The notes: generated from the letters alone by a model not told the origin. DNA of 40,633 nucleotides from Candidatus Butyricicoccus avicola (GCA_019119435.1 DWWZ01000028.1:1-40633), one strand, 5' to 3'. Shown: positions 10,039 to 18,802, counted from the stretch's first letter. Program-made: numbers and translations.

Positions 10039-10623
10039 TCCCTCTCGCTCCCGGTTCTTGCGGGCCTCCTCGTACCAAGATAGGATATCCGGCAAGTTAT
10101 CGATCAGGAACTGTTGGGCATTTTGATCGTACAGCACGGCCACATAGGCGCCGCGCTGGCTCATACGCTCCTCCTCGGTCAAGCCGAGGGCGTGCCCGCG
10201 TGCGGTCGGCATCCGGCGGTTGTGCCCGCTGCCCTGCGCGACCGTCTGCAAGATCCCATTCTCCTGCATCCACGCTGTCAGCGGGGTGCTGGTCAATGGT
10301 TTCATGGCCTCCGGGTCGATCTCGGCGTTGCACAGAGCCACTACCTGGGTGATGGTCAACGGTATCTCCGCAGGGGTGATGCGCGCATACTGCTCGGCTG
10401 TCAGCGAAAACGGCTGCCGATGCGGCCGTTTTTTTGCCCCGACCGTGCCGCCGTTGTCAATCACCTGTCCGAGCACCCCTGACACGTAAAAGAAGCAGCG
10501 AGACAGCCGCACATTGTTGAGCACCGAATCCTCCGGGAGCTCCTGTCCGGTCAGCGGGTCGATGCCGTTGGCCAGGTTATCCATATATCGCTTGGCGCGC
10601 TGCATAATTTCAAGTTCGGTCAT
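10036..10623 (-). CDS. Conserved-looking hypothetical protein
   Basis: 195-aa ORF with upstream GGAGG-like SD; MTELEIMQRAKRYMDNLANGIDPLTGQELPEDSVLNNVRLSRCFFYVSGVL. Confidence 0.7.
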   Translation of the reverse strand: MTELEIMQRAKRYMDNLANGIDPLTGQELPEDSVLNNVRLSRCFFYVSGVLGQVIDNGGTVGAKKRPHRQPFSLTAEQYARITPAEIPLTITQVVALCNAEIDPEAMKPLTSTPLTAWMQENGILQTVAQGSGHNRRMPTARGHALGLTEEERMSQRGAYVAVLYDQNAQQFLIDNLPDILSWYEEARKNREREG

Positions 10624-10752
10624 CTCTATCTTCCTCCCTACCGGCGCGTGCGGGAACCTTTTCCCGACCTGCCTGATAGGTTTAGTGTAAAACCCGATGC
10701 AGCATTTGTCAATGCCCGGTCAATCCTTCTTGTCCACTTTACGCTCCAGCGC

Positions 10753-11355
10753 CTACAGGGCGAATTCACGGGCACATAGCCGGTCCATCAGGGCTGTGTT
10801 ATGGCTGACGATCACAAGCCCCAGTGCGCGCTCCTGCGCCTGACGCAGCAGGAATTCCCACATCTGCGCCTGGGTGACCAGGTCGAGCATCGCGGTCATC
10901 TCGTCGCACAGCACATAGCGCGTCTGCGGGCGCAGGGCGCGCGCGATACAAAAGCGCTGCAGCTCGCCGCCTGACAGCTCGGCCGGATAGCGCTCGAGCC
11001 AGCCTGGCGCAATGTGCAGCGCGTCGAGCACCCAGTCCTCGACCGGCCCGGCCTCATACAGCGTCTCGCCCAGGCGCAAAAGCGGATCGACTGCGCTCTC
11101 TGGATGCTGCCAGATGAACTGTACTGGGCAGCAGCCCGGATAACTGTCGAGCGGCTTGCCGTCTAGCAGCACCTGGCCGCCGGTCGGCTTCTCGTAACCC
11201 GCCAACAGCTTGCACAGCGTGGTCTTACCGCGCCCGCTTGGCCCGAGCAGGCCTACCCGCTCGCCGCGCTCTACGGTCAAGTCAATCTGATCGAGCACCG
11301 CCGTACGCCGCCGGCCGCGGTAGGAAAAAGACAGGCCAATCGCCTGCAAACTCAT
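10753..11355 (-). CDS. ABC transporter ATP-binding protein (NikE/DppF-like)
   Basis: GPSGRGKTTL Walker A, LSGGELQRFCIARAL signature; start MSLQAIGLSFSYRG, 4-bp overlap with upstream gene. Confidence 0.88.
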   Translation of the reverse strand: MSLQAIGLSFSYRGRRRTAVLDQIDLTVERGERVGLLGPSGRGKTTLCKLLAGYEKPTGGQVLLDGKPLDSYPGCCPVQFIWQHPESAVDPLLRLGETLYEAGPVEDWVLDALHIAPGWLERYPAELSGGELQRFCIARALRPQTRYVLCDEMTAMLDLVTQAQMWEFLLRQAQERALGLVIVSHNTALMDRLCAREFAL

Positions 11356-12290
11356 GTCGTCCAACCTCCTTCCGGGCGCAGGCAGCGCACATAGCCGCCC
11401 TCCGCCGGCCGGTATGGGATGCTCGCCTGGGCGCGGCACGCCGTCCGGCAGTGCCGGCAGCGTGGCGCAAACTGGCATCCCGCCGGGATATCCCCGGGAT
11501 AGGGCTGCGTGCCCGGGATGGGCGTAAACCCGTTCTGCGGCAGGGCCGCCCACAGCGCCTGGGTATAGGGATGGCGCAGGCGGCCGGCCGCAAAGTCCTG
11601 GGCGGCTGCCTCCTCGACGGTCTCCCCGGCGTACAGGACGGCCACCCGGTCGGCAACGGTCAATGCAAGCTCCAGATCGTGCGTGATGAGCAAAATGCCT
11701 GCGCCCGCATCGGCCAGTTCCCGAAAATGCCCCAAGATCCGCGCAGCGGCGCGCGCATCCAGGCCGGGCGTGGGCTCGTCTGCCAGGATGAGCCTGGGCG
11801 TTTCCATGACGGCGGTCGAGATGAGTACCCGCCGCGCCATGCCGCCCGACAGTTCGAACGGATAAAGATTCTCGGTGTCCGCATCCAGGCCGTACCGCGC
11901 AAGAACCTCGCGGCATTTTGCCCGTGCCCGCGCCGTGCGCTGGCCCCGACGCACTTGCGGCCCGACCCGCATGAGTGGGTCCAGATAGGTCACGCCCTGA
12001 GGAACCAGGACCATCTCCCTGCCGCGCAGCGAGGCAGCCCGCTCCGCTGTCAAGGGCATCCCACAAAAGCGCATCTCGCCCTGCATGCAGCTGTTATAGG
12101 GCAGGATATGCAAGATACCGTGGGCAAGCAAACTCTTTCCCGAGCCGCTGGAGCCCACCACCGCAACGATCTGCCCGGCCCCGACCGTGAGCGACAGGTC
12201 GCGGATGACCGGCAGGCTGCGCTGCCGCGTGCCGGCCTCATACTGCCGGAACGCGATCGACAGCCCGCGCACCTCTAAAATCGGCGTCAT
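11352..12290 (-). CDS. ABC transporter ATP-binding protein (NikD/DppD-like)
   Basis: VGSSGSGKSLLAHGIL, ELSGGMARRVLISTAVM, C-terminal oligopeptide/nickel ABC Cys-containing domain. Confidence 0.9.
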   Translation of the reverse strand: MTPILEVRGLSIAFRQYEAGTRQRSLPVIRDLSLTVGAGQIVAVVGSSGSGKSLLAHGILHILPYNSCMQGEMRFCGMPLTAERAASLRGREMVLVPQGVTYLDPLMRVGPQVRRGQRTARARAKCREVLARYGLDADTENLYPFELSGGMARRVLISTAVMETPRLILADEPTPGLDARAAARILGHFRELADAGAGILLITHDLELALTVADRVAVLYAGETVEEAAAQDFAAGRLRHPYTQALWAALPQNGFTPIPGTQPYPGDIPAGCQFAPRCRHCRTACRAQASIPYRPAEGGYVRCLRPEGGWTT

Positions 12291-12314
12291 GGCGCCACCT
12301 CCCAATCAAAGATT

Positions 12315-13139
12315 TTATTCATGTACGCTTGCCGGGTCCAGCAAGCTGCGCAGCCGGTCGCCCAGGGCTGCAAAGAGCAACACCACCAGCACAAGCGCCA
12401 GCCCTGGGAACAGCGCCAGCCACCACTTACCGGTCGTCAGATACTGCATGCTCTCGGACAGGATGACGCCGATGGCCGGCTGCTCGGGCGGCAGGCCAAA
12501 CCCCAAAAATGTCACACTGGCCTCGTGCAAAATGGCGTGCGGGAACTGCAAAATCAGCCCGGTCAAGAACTGCGGCAGCAGATGAGGCAGCAAGTGCCGC
12601 CGGATGATGCGCCCGCGGGATACGCCCAGCTTGCGCGCCGTGCGCACATAGGCGGCCTGCCGGAGCTGGATGACCTCGCCCCGGATCACCCGGCTGAGCG
12701 AGGGCCAATGGCTGAGCGAGACGCCGGCGACCACGCCCACAAAGCCCTTCCCAAAGGCCAGGGAGATGAGCATGACGAGCAAGATATGCGGAATGCCCAT
12801 AACGAGGTCGATGCACCAGGAGATGACGGCGTCCACCTTGGGCCCCAGGGTGGCGGCTGCTACACCGAGCAGCAGCGCGATCACCGCGCTGACCACGGCC
12901 GTCAGCGCGCCGATGCGGATACTCAGCGACAGGCCGGCCAGCGTCCGGGCCAGCATATCCCGTCCCATCCAGTCGGTGCCGAAGATAAAATCAGCACATG
13001 GCATCCAATTCTTTCGCGCAAAGTCGGTCTCAAGCGCCCGGTCACCTAGGAACATACCGCTGACCAATACCGCGCACAGCAGGGCGGCGGTCACGGCAAG
13101 CAAAATCCGTGCGCGCAGGCGGCTATTCCAATGCCTCAT
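12315..13139 (-). CDS. ABC transporter permease (NikC/DppC-like)
   Basis: FGTDWMGRDMLARTLAGLSLSIRIG N-terminal motif and binding-protein-dependent permease loop. Confidence 0.9.
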   Translation of the reverse strand: MRHWNSRLRARILLAVTAALLCAVLVSGMFLGDRALETDFARKNWMPCADFIFGTDWMGRDMLARTLAGLSLSIRIGALTAVVSAVIALLLGVAAATLGPKVDAVISWCIDLVMGIPHILLVMLISLAFGKGFVGVVAGVSLSHWPSLSRVIRGEVIQLRQAAYVRTARKLGVSRGRIIRRHLLPHLLPQFLTGLILQFPHAILHEASVTFLGFGLPPEQPAIGVILSESMQYLTTGKWWLALFPGLALVLVVLLFAALGDRLRSLLDPASVHE

Positions 13140-14131
13140 GTGCCTCTCGCCGCCCCTCTCCGAATTTTGGGATCGACAACGCCGTACAGCAGGTCGGCCG
13201 CCAAGTTGCCCGCAAACACGATGGCCGCTGTAATCACCGTGATTCCAAGGAGCAGCGGCAAGTCGCTGCCCAGCCCTGCGGTCACGGCGGCCTGTCCGAG
13301 GCCGGGATAGGAGAATACCTGCTCAACCAGGACCGAGCCGCCAATGATCTCGCTGACCGAGGTAAACTGTAATGTGATTGCCGGGAGCGCTACATTGCGC
13401 AGTCCATGCCGCACGACAAGGGCCAGGCCCGACTCGCCCCGCGCCCGCGCAAACAGCATGTAGTCGGACGTCATGACTTCCACCATCTTTTCGCGCGTGT
13501 GCAGCGCAATGCTCGCCACGCCGGTCATGCTCAAGGTCAGCGCGGGCAGGATGGCGTGCTGGAACCGGTCGGCCAGCGTTACACTGTCCGCCGTAAGCCC
13601 GATGGGTACGGCCAGGCCAATGGGCAGCCAGCCCAGCCAGACCGAAAAGAAAAGAAGCAGCAAGAGCGCCAGCCAAAAGGCCGGCGTGCTGGAGATCAGC
13701 AGGCAATACCCGCGGATGAGCTTATCAGGCAGCCTGCCGCGCAGGGCGCCCGCCGTTACCCCCAGCGCGACGCCGAGCAGCCCGCTCAGCAGCCACGCTG
13801 CGGCCAGCACACCGGCCGAGTTCGCCAGCCGCTGCCCGATTATCTGCAAGACAGGCTGGCGATAGAGCAGAGATGTACCGAAGTCGCCGTGCAGCGCGTC
13901 GGCCAGCCAGCCGAGGTACCGCTCGGCAAGCGGCGTGCCGACGCCCCAATATGCCTCCAGCTTGCCGATCTGCTCCTGGCTCATGGAGCCCAGGGCGGTC
14001 TGGCCTACGTTGGTCTGCAAGGGATCGAGCGGCGAGGCCGACATGAGCAGAAAAGCCGCAAGGCTCACGCCCAAGAGCAAAAGCGCCATCCGGATCAGCT
14101 TTTTCCCCGCAAACTGAAGCCGGTGTTTCAT
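13136..14131 (-). CDS. ABC transporter permease (NikB/DppB-like)
   Basis: DYMLFARARGESGLALVVRHGLRNVALPAITL EAA-type loop. Confidence 0.9.
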   Translation of the reverse strand: MKHRLQFAGKKLIRMALLLLGVSLAAFLLMSASPLDPLQTNVGQTALGSMSQEQIGKLEAYWGVGTPLAERYLGWLADALHGDFGTSLLYRQPVLQIIGQRLANSAGVLAAAWLLSGLLGVALGVTAGALRGRLPDKLIRGYCLLISSTPAFWLALLLLLFFSVWLGWLPIGLAVPIGLTADSVTLADRFQHAILPALTLSMTGVASIALHTREKMVEVMTSDYMLFARARGESGLALVVRHGLRNVALPAITLQFTSVSEIIGGSVLVEQVFSYPGLGQAAVTAGLGSDLPLLLGITVITAAIVFAGNLAADLLYGVVDPKIRRGAARGT

Positions 14132-14151
14132 TTTGTCCTCCCTCCTCTATC

Positions 14152-15762
14152 TTACGCCTGCGCCCAGCTCCACTGGTCTACATTGTTGACAATCGACCAG
14201 CCATGGCCATGCGGATGGATCTTCTGTTCAGCGATCTGCAGGCCGTCACGCACCCAATAGAGATGATCGACATTGACCAGCCAGATCCAGGGGATGTCGC
14301 CTTCCTGGGTGACACCGGTCTGCCCGTCCCATTGGGCCTTGCGCCACAGGTCATAGGACGTCTCGAGATCGGTGCTGGCGAGCGCGGCATCCATGTAGGC
14401 ATCCACCGTGGGGTTGGCATAGGGCGAATAGAGGGCCGAGCCGGTGTCCCCATCGGTGTGATAAATGTTATAGAGCTCCATGGGCGTGTGCGCGCCCCAT
14501 CCCCAGATCAGCGGATCGGACAGCGCGCGGTCATAGGCCGTATCCCAGCCCACACCCTCGATCATGGCGTCAATCCCAAGCGCCCCGAGCTGGTTTGCCA
14601 GGTCGGCCGCAAGGGCTTGGCGCACCGAATCATCGCTCGCATAGAGCAGGGTCAGCTCCGCGCGCACGCCGTCCTTCTCCCGGATGCCGTCCGGGCCCAT
14701 AGCCCAGCCAGCCTCGTCCAAGAGCGCCGCGGCTGCCTCTGGATCGTAGGAGACCTCAGCGGCCTTGTTGTACCAGGGCATCTGGTCGCAAATGCTGTAG
14801 GCCGGCGTGCCGTGTCCGTTCAGCACATTGTCGATCATCTCCTGCCGGTCGATGCCGATGTTGATGGCGCGGCGCACCTGCACATCGGCGGTCAGATCAT
14901 TTCCGATCGCCCGGCCCTGTGCATCGGTCCCGGCCGGCACGGCGGGCAGGTTTACGCCTCGGTTATCGACCGACTGGTACGCGGCCAAGCGATAGCCGTC
15001 TATGTCCTCCCCAGAATATGTCGCAGACGTGTAGGCGACGTCCACCTGTCCGGCCTGCGCCGCCAAAAAGGCCGCATCCTCCTCCATAAACAGGATGGTG
15101 ACCTGCTGCATCTTCGGCGCCTCCCCGTAATAATCCGGGTTGGCCTCCAGGATGACCTGCTGCCCCTGATCCCACTGCTTGAGGATGTAGCGTCCCGATC
15201 CGATCGGATTGCGTCCATACGTCTCGCTGTCATAGGCATGTTCGGGCACAATGCCCACGACCGCCATGGTATAGGGCCAGATAGAGAACGGCCGGTTCAT
15301 GTGGAAGGCCACGGTTGTGTCGTCCAGGGCCTCTGCACGGTCCAACATGGTGAAGTCGTTGACCGAGCTTGCCGCCTTGACCGTGTTATAGGTAAAGGCG
15401 ACATCCTGCGCAGTCAGCGGCTGTCCATCGGTGAAGGTGACATCGTCCCGGATGGTGACCGTCCAGGTCAGGCCGTCGTCCGACACCGTGTAACCGGTGG
15501 CAAGGTCATAACCGATGGTCAAGTCGGGATTCGTGACCGTCAAGGTGCTCTGGATCAGCGGCTCGTGCACGTGTTCGCCCGCACCCCAGCCATAGGCCGG
15601 GTCAAATCCGGCGGCCGGCTCGGAGTTCACGTCCATCGCAATCACGACCGAATCGGTCCGGTTGGGCTGGGCCGCCTGTCCGCCGGCCGGCTGCTGCCCG
15701 CCGCAGCCGGCAAGCAGGCAGGCCAGGAGCAGACAGGCAAGCAGGGAACGCAGTCGACTCAT
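14152..15762 (-). CDS. Nickel/peptide-type ABC transporter substrate-binding lipoprotein (NikA-like)
   Basis: Lipobox LLAGC; SBP family 5 pattern (TVTIRDDVTFTDGQPLTAQDVAFTYN; GSGRYILKQW); nickel role inferred from lar context. Confidence 0.83.
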   Translation of the reverse strand: MSRLRSLLACLLLACLLAGCGGQQPAGGQAAQPNRTDSVVIAMDVNSEPAAGFDPAYGWGAGEHVHEPLIQSTLTVTNPDLTIGYDLATGYTVSDDGLTWTVTIRDDVTFTDGQPLTAQDVAFTYNTVKAASSVNDFTMLDRAEALDDTTVAFHMNRPFSIWPYTMAVVGIVPEHAYDSETYGRNPIGSGRYILKQWDQGQQVILEANPDYYGEAPKMQQVTILFMEEDAAFLAAQAGQVDVAYTSATYSGEDIDGYRLAAYQSVDNRGVNLPAVPAGTDAQGRAIGNDLTADVQVRRAINIGIDRQEMIDNVLNGHGTPAYSICDQMPWYNKAAEVSYDPEAAAALLDEAGWAMGPDGIREKDGVRAELTLLYASDDSVRQALAADLANQLGALGIDAMIEGVGWDTAYDRALSDPLIWGWGAHTPMELYNIYHTDGDTGSALYSPYANPTVDAYMDAALASTDLETSYDLWRKAQWDGQTGVTQEGDIPWIWLVNVDHLYWVRDGLQIAEQKIHPHGHGWSIVNNVDQWSWAQA

Positions 15763-17054
15763 GCGTCCGCCTCCCCGTCTGCCGCCTGCTGGGCCGCCTG
15801 CCAGACTGTCTCATAGGATACGCCCTGCGCGCGGGCCAGCGCCGCGACGTCCTCAAATTCGGGTTTTTTGTGGGCCACGCCGAAGCCTTCGGCCGTCTTG
15901 ACACGCACCTGGCCCCAGGGTGTCTGCACGGTCTGGCTGCCCGGCGTGAGGAAATACTTGCCGCAGCGGCGGGCACGCAGGCCGTTGGTCGTGGTCTCGG
16001 CCAGGACATGCTGCGCCATCTCCCCTTCGCGCGCGGCCGCGCACAGCACGGTCAGCACTTGGCCGGGGCGCCCCTTCTTCATGGTGCCGGGCGTCGTATA
16101 GACATCCAGGGCGCCTGCATCCAGCAGCCGCTGGCAGGCGAAGGCCAACGCCTCGGGCGTCATATCATCCAGGTTGCAAACGAGCTCGACGATCTCCCCG
16201 TTGCCTGCCTCTGCGGTCTCGCCCAGGAAAGCGCGCACACAGTTGGCTTGCTCGAATGTTTTGGTCCCGATACCCACGCCGACCGCCTGCACGGTCATGG
16301 CCGGCATCGGGCCAAACGAATCGGCAAAGTGCGCCAAGAGCGCCGCCCCGGTCGGCGTACACAGCTCGCCCTGCACCGCGCCGCCATAGACCGGCACACC
16401 GGCGAGCAGGTTGGCCGTCGCAGGCGCGGGCACAGGCATCACGCCGTGTGCACAGCGCACCGTGCCGCTGCCCACGTGGATGGGCGATACGACAATGCGA
16501 TCCGGGCGCAGAAGCGACAGGGCATAGCACACACCGGTCACATCGGCCACGGCGTCGAGCGCGCCGACCTCATGATAGTGCACGTCTCCCACCGGACAGC
16601 CATGCGCTTTGGCCTCGGCCTGTGCGATTGCGTCATAGACGGCCCGTGCCTGTTCCTTGACCGTTTCGGGCAGCGGCAAGCTACCGATGAGATCGGCAAT
16701 GTGGCCGGGCGTCGCGTGGTGATGATGGTGTACATGCCCGTGATCGTGGTCATGCGCATGCGGGTGCGGATGTTCCTGCCCATGCGCGTGGTCATGTCCG
16801 TGTACGTGTCCCTGGCCGTGGTCATGGCCGGGCGCATCCGGCTCATGCTCCTCCGCGCCGTCCACGGTCACACGCATGTGCGTGCCCGCAATGCCGCAGG
16901 TGGTGGCCGGGCAGGCCTCCAGGCGGACGCCGGGCAGGCCCAGACCGTTCATGGCCGCGACAAAACCATCCTTGTCCTCCAACAGTTCATACAGGGCGGA
17001 CATGAGCATATCGCCCGCCGCACCCATGTTGCATTCAATATACAGTGTTCTCAT
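15759..17054 (-). CDS. larC: Nickel pincer cofactor biosynthesis protein LarC
   Basis: YIECNMGAAGDMLMSALYEL, HYHEVGALDAVADVTG; His/Asp-rich internal stretch; adjacent larB and larE. Confidence 0.93.
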   Translation of the reverse strand: MRTLYIECNMGAAGDMLMSALYELLEDKDGFVAAMNGLGLPGVRLEACPATTCGIAGTHMRVTVDGAEEHEPDAPGHDHGQGHVHGHDHAHGQEHPHPHAHDHDHGHVHHHHHATPGHIADLIGSLPLPETVKEQARAVYDAIAQAEAKAHGCPVGDVHYHEVGALDAVADVTGVCYALSLLRPDRIVVSPIHVGSGTVRCAHGVMPVPAPATANLLAGVPVYGGAVQGELCTPTGAALLAHFADSFGPMPAMTVQAVGVGIGTKTFEQANCVRAFLGETAEAGNGEIVELVCNLDDMTPEALAFACQRLLDAGALDVYTTPGTMKKGRPGQVLTVLCAAAREGEMAQHVLAETTTNGLRARRCGKYFLTPGSQTVQTPWGQVRVKTAEGFGVAHKKPEFEDVAALARAQGVSYETVWQAAQQAADGEADA

Positions 17055-17821
17055 TTGGATGTCTCCTCCAGTCCTTCCATCTGGTTAATACGGCTGGCCA
17101 GATAGCCTGCGCCAAAGCCGTTATCGATATTGACCACGCTGCACCCGGAAGCGCAGGAATTGAGCATGGCCAACAGAGCGGATAGGCCGCCGAAGTTGGC
17201 CCCATATCCCACGCTCGTCGGGACGGCCACCACCGGGCAGTCCACCAGCCCGCCGATGACCGAGGCCAGCGCCCCTTCCATACCTGCCACCGCCACGACG
17301 CACCGCGCGTCCATCAGCTCGTCCAGCTTGGACAGCAGCCGGTGCAGCCCAGCCACGCCCACGTCGTACAGCCGCACAACGCGGTTGCCCATGACCTCCG
17401 CCGTCAATGCGGCCTCCTCGGCGACTGGCATATCACTCGTGCCGCCCGTGGCGACCACGATCTTGCCGCGCGCGGGACGCTCCCCTGGGAAGGCGATGCC
17501 CAACCGGGGCAGCGGATGATAGTCCAGCGGCACGGACGCCGCGACCGTCTCGGCTGCCTGTGCGTCCAACCGGGTGATAAGCACATTTCGGCAGCCGCGC
17601 GCGCCCATGGCCGCGGCGATGCCCGCGATCTGCTCCGGGGTCTTGCCCGCGCCGTAGATCACCTCGGCCGCGCCCTGGCGAATGCTGCGGTGAAAATCCA
17701 CCTTGGCATAGCCGAGATCCTCAAACGGCGACTGCTTGAGCTGCAAGAGCGCCTGTTCCGGCGTAGTTTCTCCCGCGGCCACGCCGCGCAGCAGGTTTAA
17801 AATATCATATTTATTGTCCAT
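17051..17821 (-). CDS. larB: Nickel pincer cofactor biosynthesis protein LarB (pyridinium-3-carboxylate biscarboxylate synthase, AIR-carboxylase-like)
   Basis: GLVDCPVVAVPTSVGYGANFGGLSALLAMLNSCASGCSVVNIDNGFGAGY PurE-like motif; lar context. Confidence 0.94.
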   Translation of the reverse strand: MDNKYDILNLLRGVAAGETTPEQALLQLKQSPFEDLGYAKVDFHRSIRQGAAEVIYGAGKTPEQIAGIAAAMGARGCRNVLITRLDAQAAETVAASVPLDYHPLPRLGIAFPGERPARGKIVVATGGTSDMPVAEEAALTAEVMGNRVVRLYDVGVAGLHRLLSKLDELMDARCVVAVAGMEGALASVIGGLVDCPVVAVPTSVGYGANFGGLSALLAMLNSCASGCSVVNIDNGFGAGYLASRINQMEGLEETSK

Positions 17822-17835
17822 GCCTCGTGCCTCCC

Positions 17836-18591
17836 TCATGTCGATGCCGGACGCGCCCGCAGGTCGAGCAGAACATCCGAAAAATCAGGCTGCAGCGCCT
17901 CCCAGATCGCGCCGCGCAGGGATACCGCGCGCGCCATCTGTTCCTCCGTCAGCTCGAGCCGCGCCGCCTGTCCCAGGATGCGCACGCGGAAATCAGAAAA
18001 TCCCAGCGCGGCCAGCGCGGCTTCCGCCCGCTCGACCTTTTGCAGCAGGCCGGGCACGATGGCCTGGCCGGTCGGAATCCGGGTGGCCAGGCAGGCGTAC
18101 GCAGGTTTATCCCAAGTGAACAGGCCGGCCTCCCGCGACCGGCGGCGCACCGCATCTTTGGTCAAGCCACAGATGCGCAGCGGCGAGCGCACGGCCAGCT
18201 CGCGCAGGGCGCGCATACCCGGCCGGTCGCCCGCGTCATCCGAAGCGTTGGTGCCATCCAGCAGGACGGTATAACCGTCGGCCCGGGCGCGCTGCCACAG
18301 CGCGGAAAACAGCGCTTTTTTGCAGTGGTAGCAGCGATCTGGCCCGTTCTCTGCCGCGCCGGGCACGGCCAGGATATCGACCGGGACCTCGGTCATCGGC
18401 ACGCCGAGCGCATCTGTCAGGCGCTTGGCGTCCTCCCTCTCAAATGCCGGCTGGAACGCCGTGCGGACATAGTAGGCGCGCACGGCACAGCCATAGGCCT
18501 TGGCCGCCCACAGCACGAACGCCGAGTCGGTGCCGCCGGAAAATGCCACAGCCGCCCTGGGGGTCTGCGCAAAAAACTCTTCTAACGTCAT
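17836..18591 (-). CDS. larE: Pyridinium-3,5-biscarboxylate mononucleotide sulfur transferase LarE
   Basis: PP-loop AFSGGTDSAFVL; RCYHCKKALF; PAYACLATRIPTG; lar context. Confidence 0.93.
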   Translation of the reverse strand: MTLEEFFAQTPRAAVAFSGGTDSAFVLWAAKAYGCAVRAYYVRTAFQPAFEREDAKRLTDALGVPMTEVPVDILAVPGAAENGPDRCYHCKKALFSALWQRARADGYTVLLDGTNASDDAGDRPGMRALRELAVRSPLRICGLTKDAVRRRSREAGLFTWDKPAYACLATRIPTGQAIVPGLLQKVERAEAALAALGFSDFRVRILGQAARLELTEEQMARAVSLRGAIWEALQPDFSDVLLDLRARPAST

Positions 18592-18795
18592 CTCATTCCT
18601 CCCACACAAAAAAAAGAAGGCATCCGCTCGTCTGTCAGCAGATACCTTCCTGGTACCAATTGTCGCAAAACAGGCCGCAATGGGCCCAAACAAACTGTGT
18701 CACCGCGCGGGCTGTCTGCATTTCCGGACAAGCGCGGCTTCTGCCGCGTTCCCCGGCTTCCTGCCGGAGATTCCAGGAGGGACATCCCGCGTCTT
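18592..18795 (-). ncRNA. Structured 5' leader of lar-nik operon, candidate riboswitch/attenuator
   Basis: Hairpins CGCGGC-AGAA-GCCGCG (18733-18748) and CUCCGGC-AGGAA-GCCGGGG (18751-18769) upstream of the terminator; competing GGUACC-AGGAA-GGUAUC hairpin (18641-18657). Confidence 0.5.
18608..18649 (-). terminator. Intrinsic terminator inside the larE leader (candidate attenuator)
   Basis: On the minus strand: GAAGGTATCTGCT-GACAGACG-AGCGGATGCCTTC-TTTTTTTT (13-bp stem with two U-G wobbles, 8-nt loop, U8). Confidence 0.85.
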
Positions 18796-18802
18796 CTGTT
18801 TT

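Noticed and set aside
10753-12066. 437-aa single ORF for the NikE-like ATPase
   Set aside because: The N-terminal half is a different frame of the upstream NikD-like gene; the real start is ATG at 11355 (MSLQAIGL), giving 200 aa.
14203-15816. 537-aa plus-strand ORF antisense to the nickel SBP
   Set aside because: Overlaps a clear lipoprotein SBP entirely; shadow-type composition, no motifs.
16701-16847. CRISPR or minisatellite in larC
   Set aside because: Repetitive catg/gtg pattern is explained by in-frame His/Asp/Gly codons; no spacer-repeat architecture.
18592-18795. Known riboswitch class (cobalamin B12 box, NiCo, T-box, Moco) in the larE leader
   Set aside because: Only short resemblances (such as CAGGA near 18650 to the B12 box). 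I could not match the conserved cores of these classes by eye, so no class is claimed; an Infernal scan is needed.
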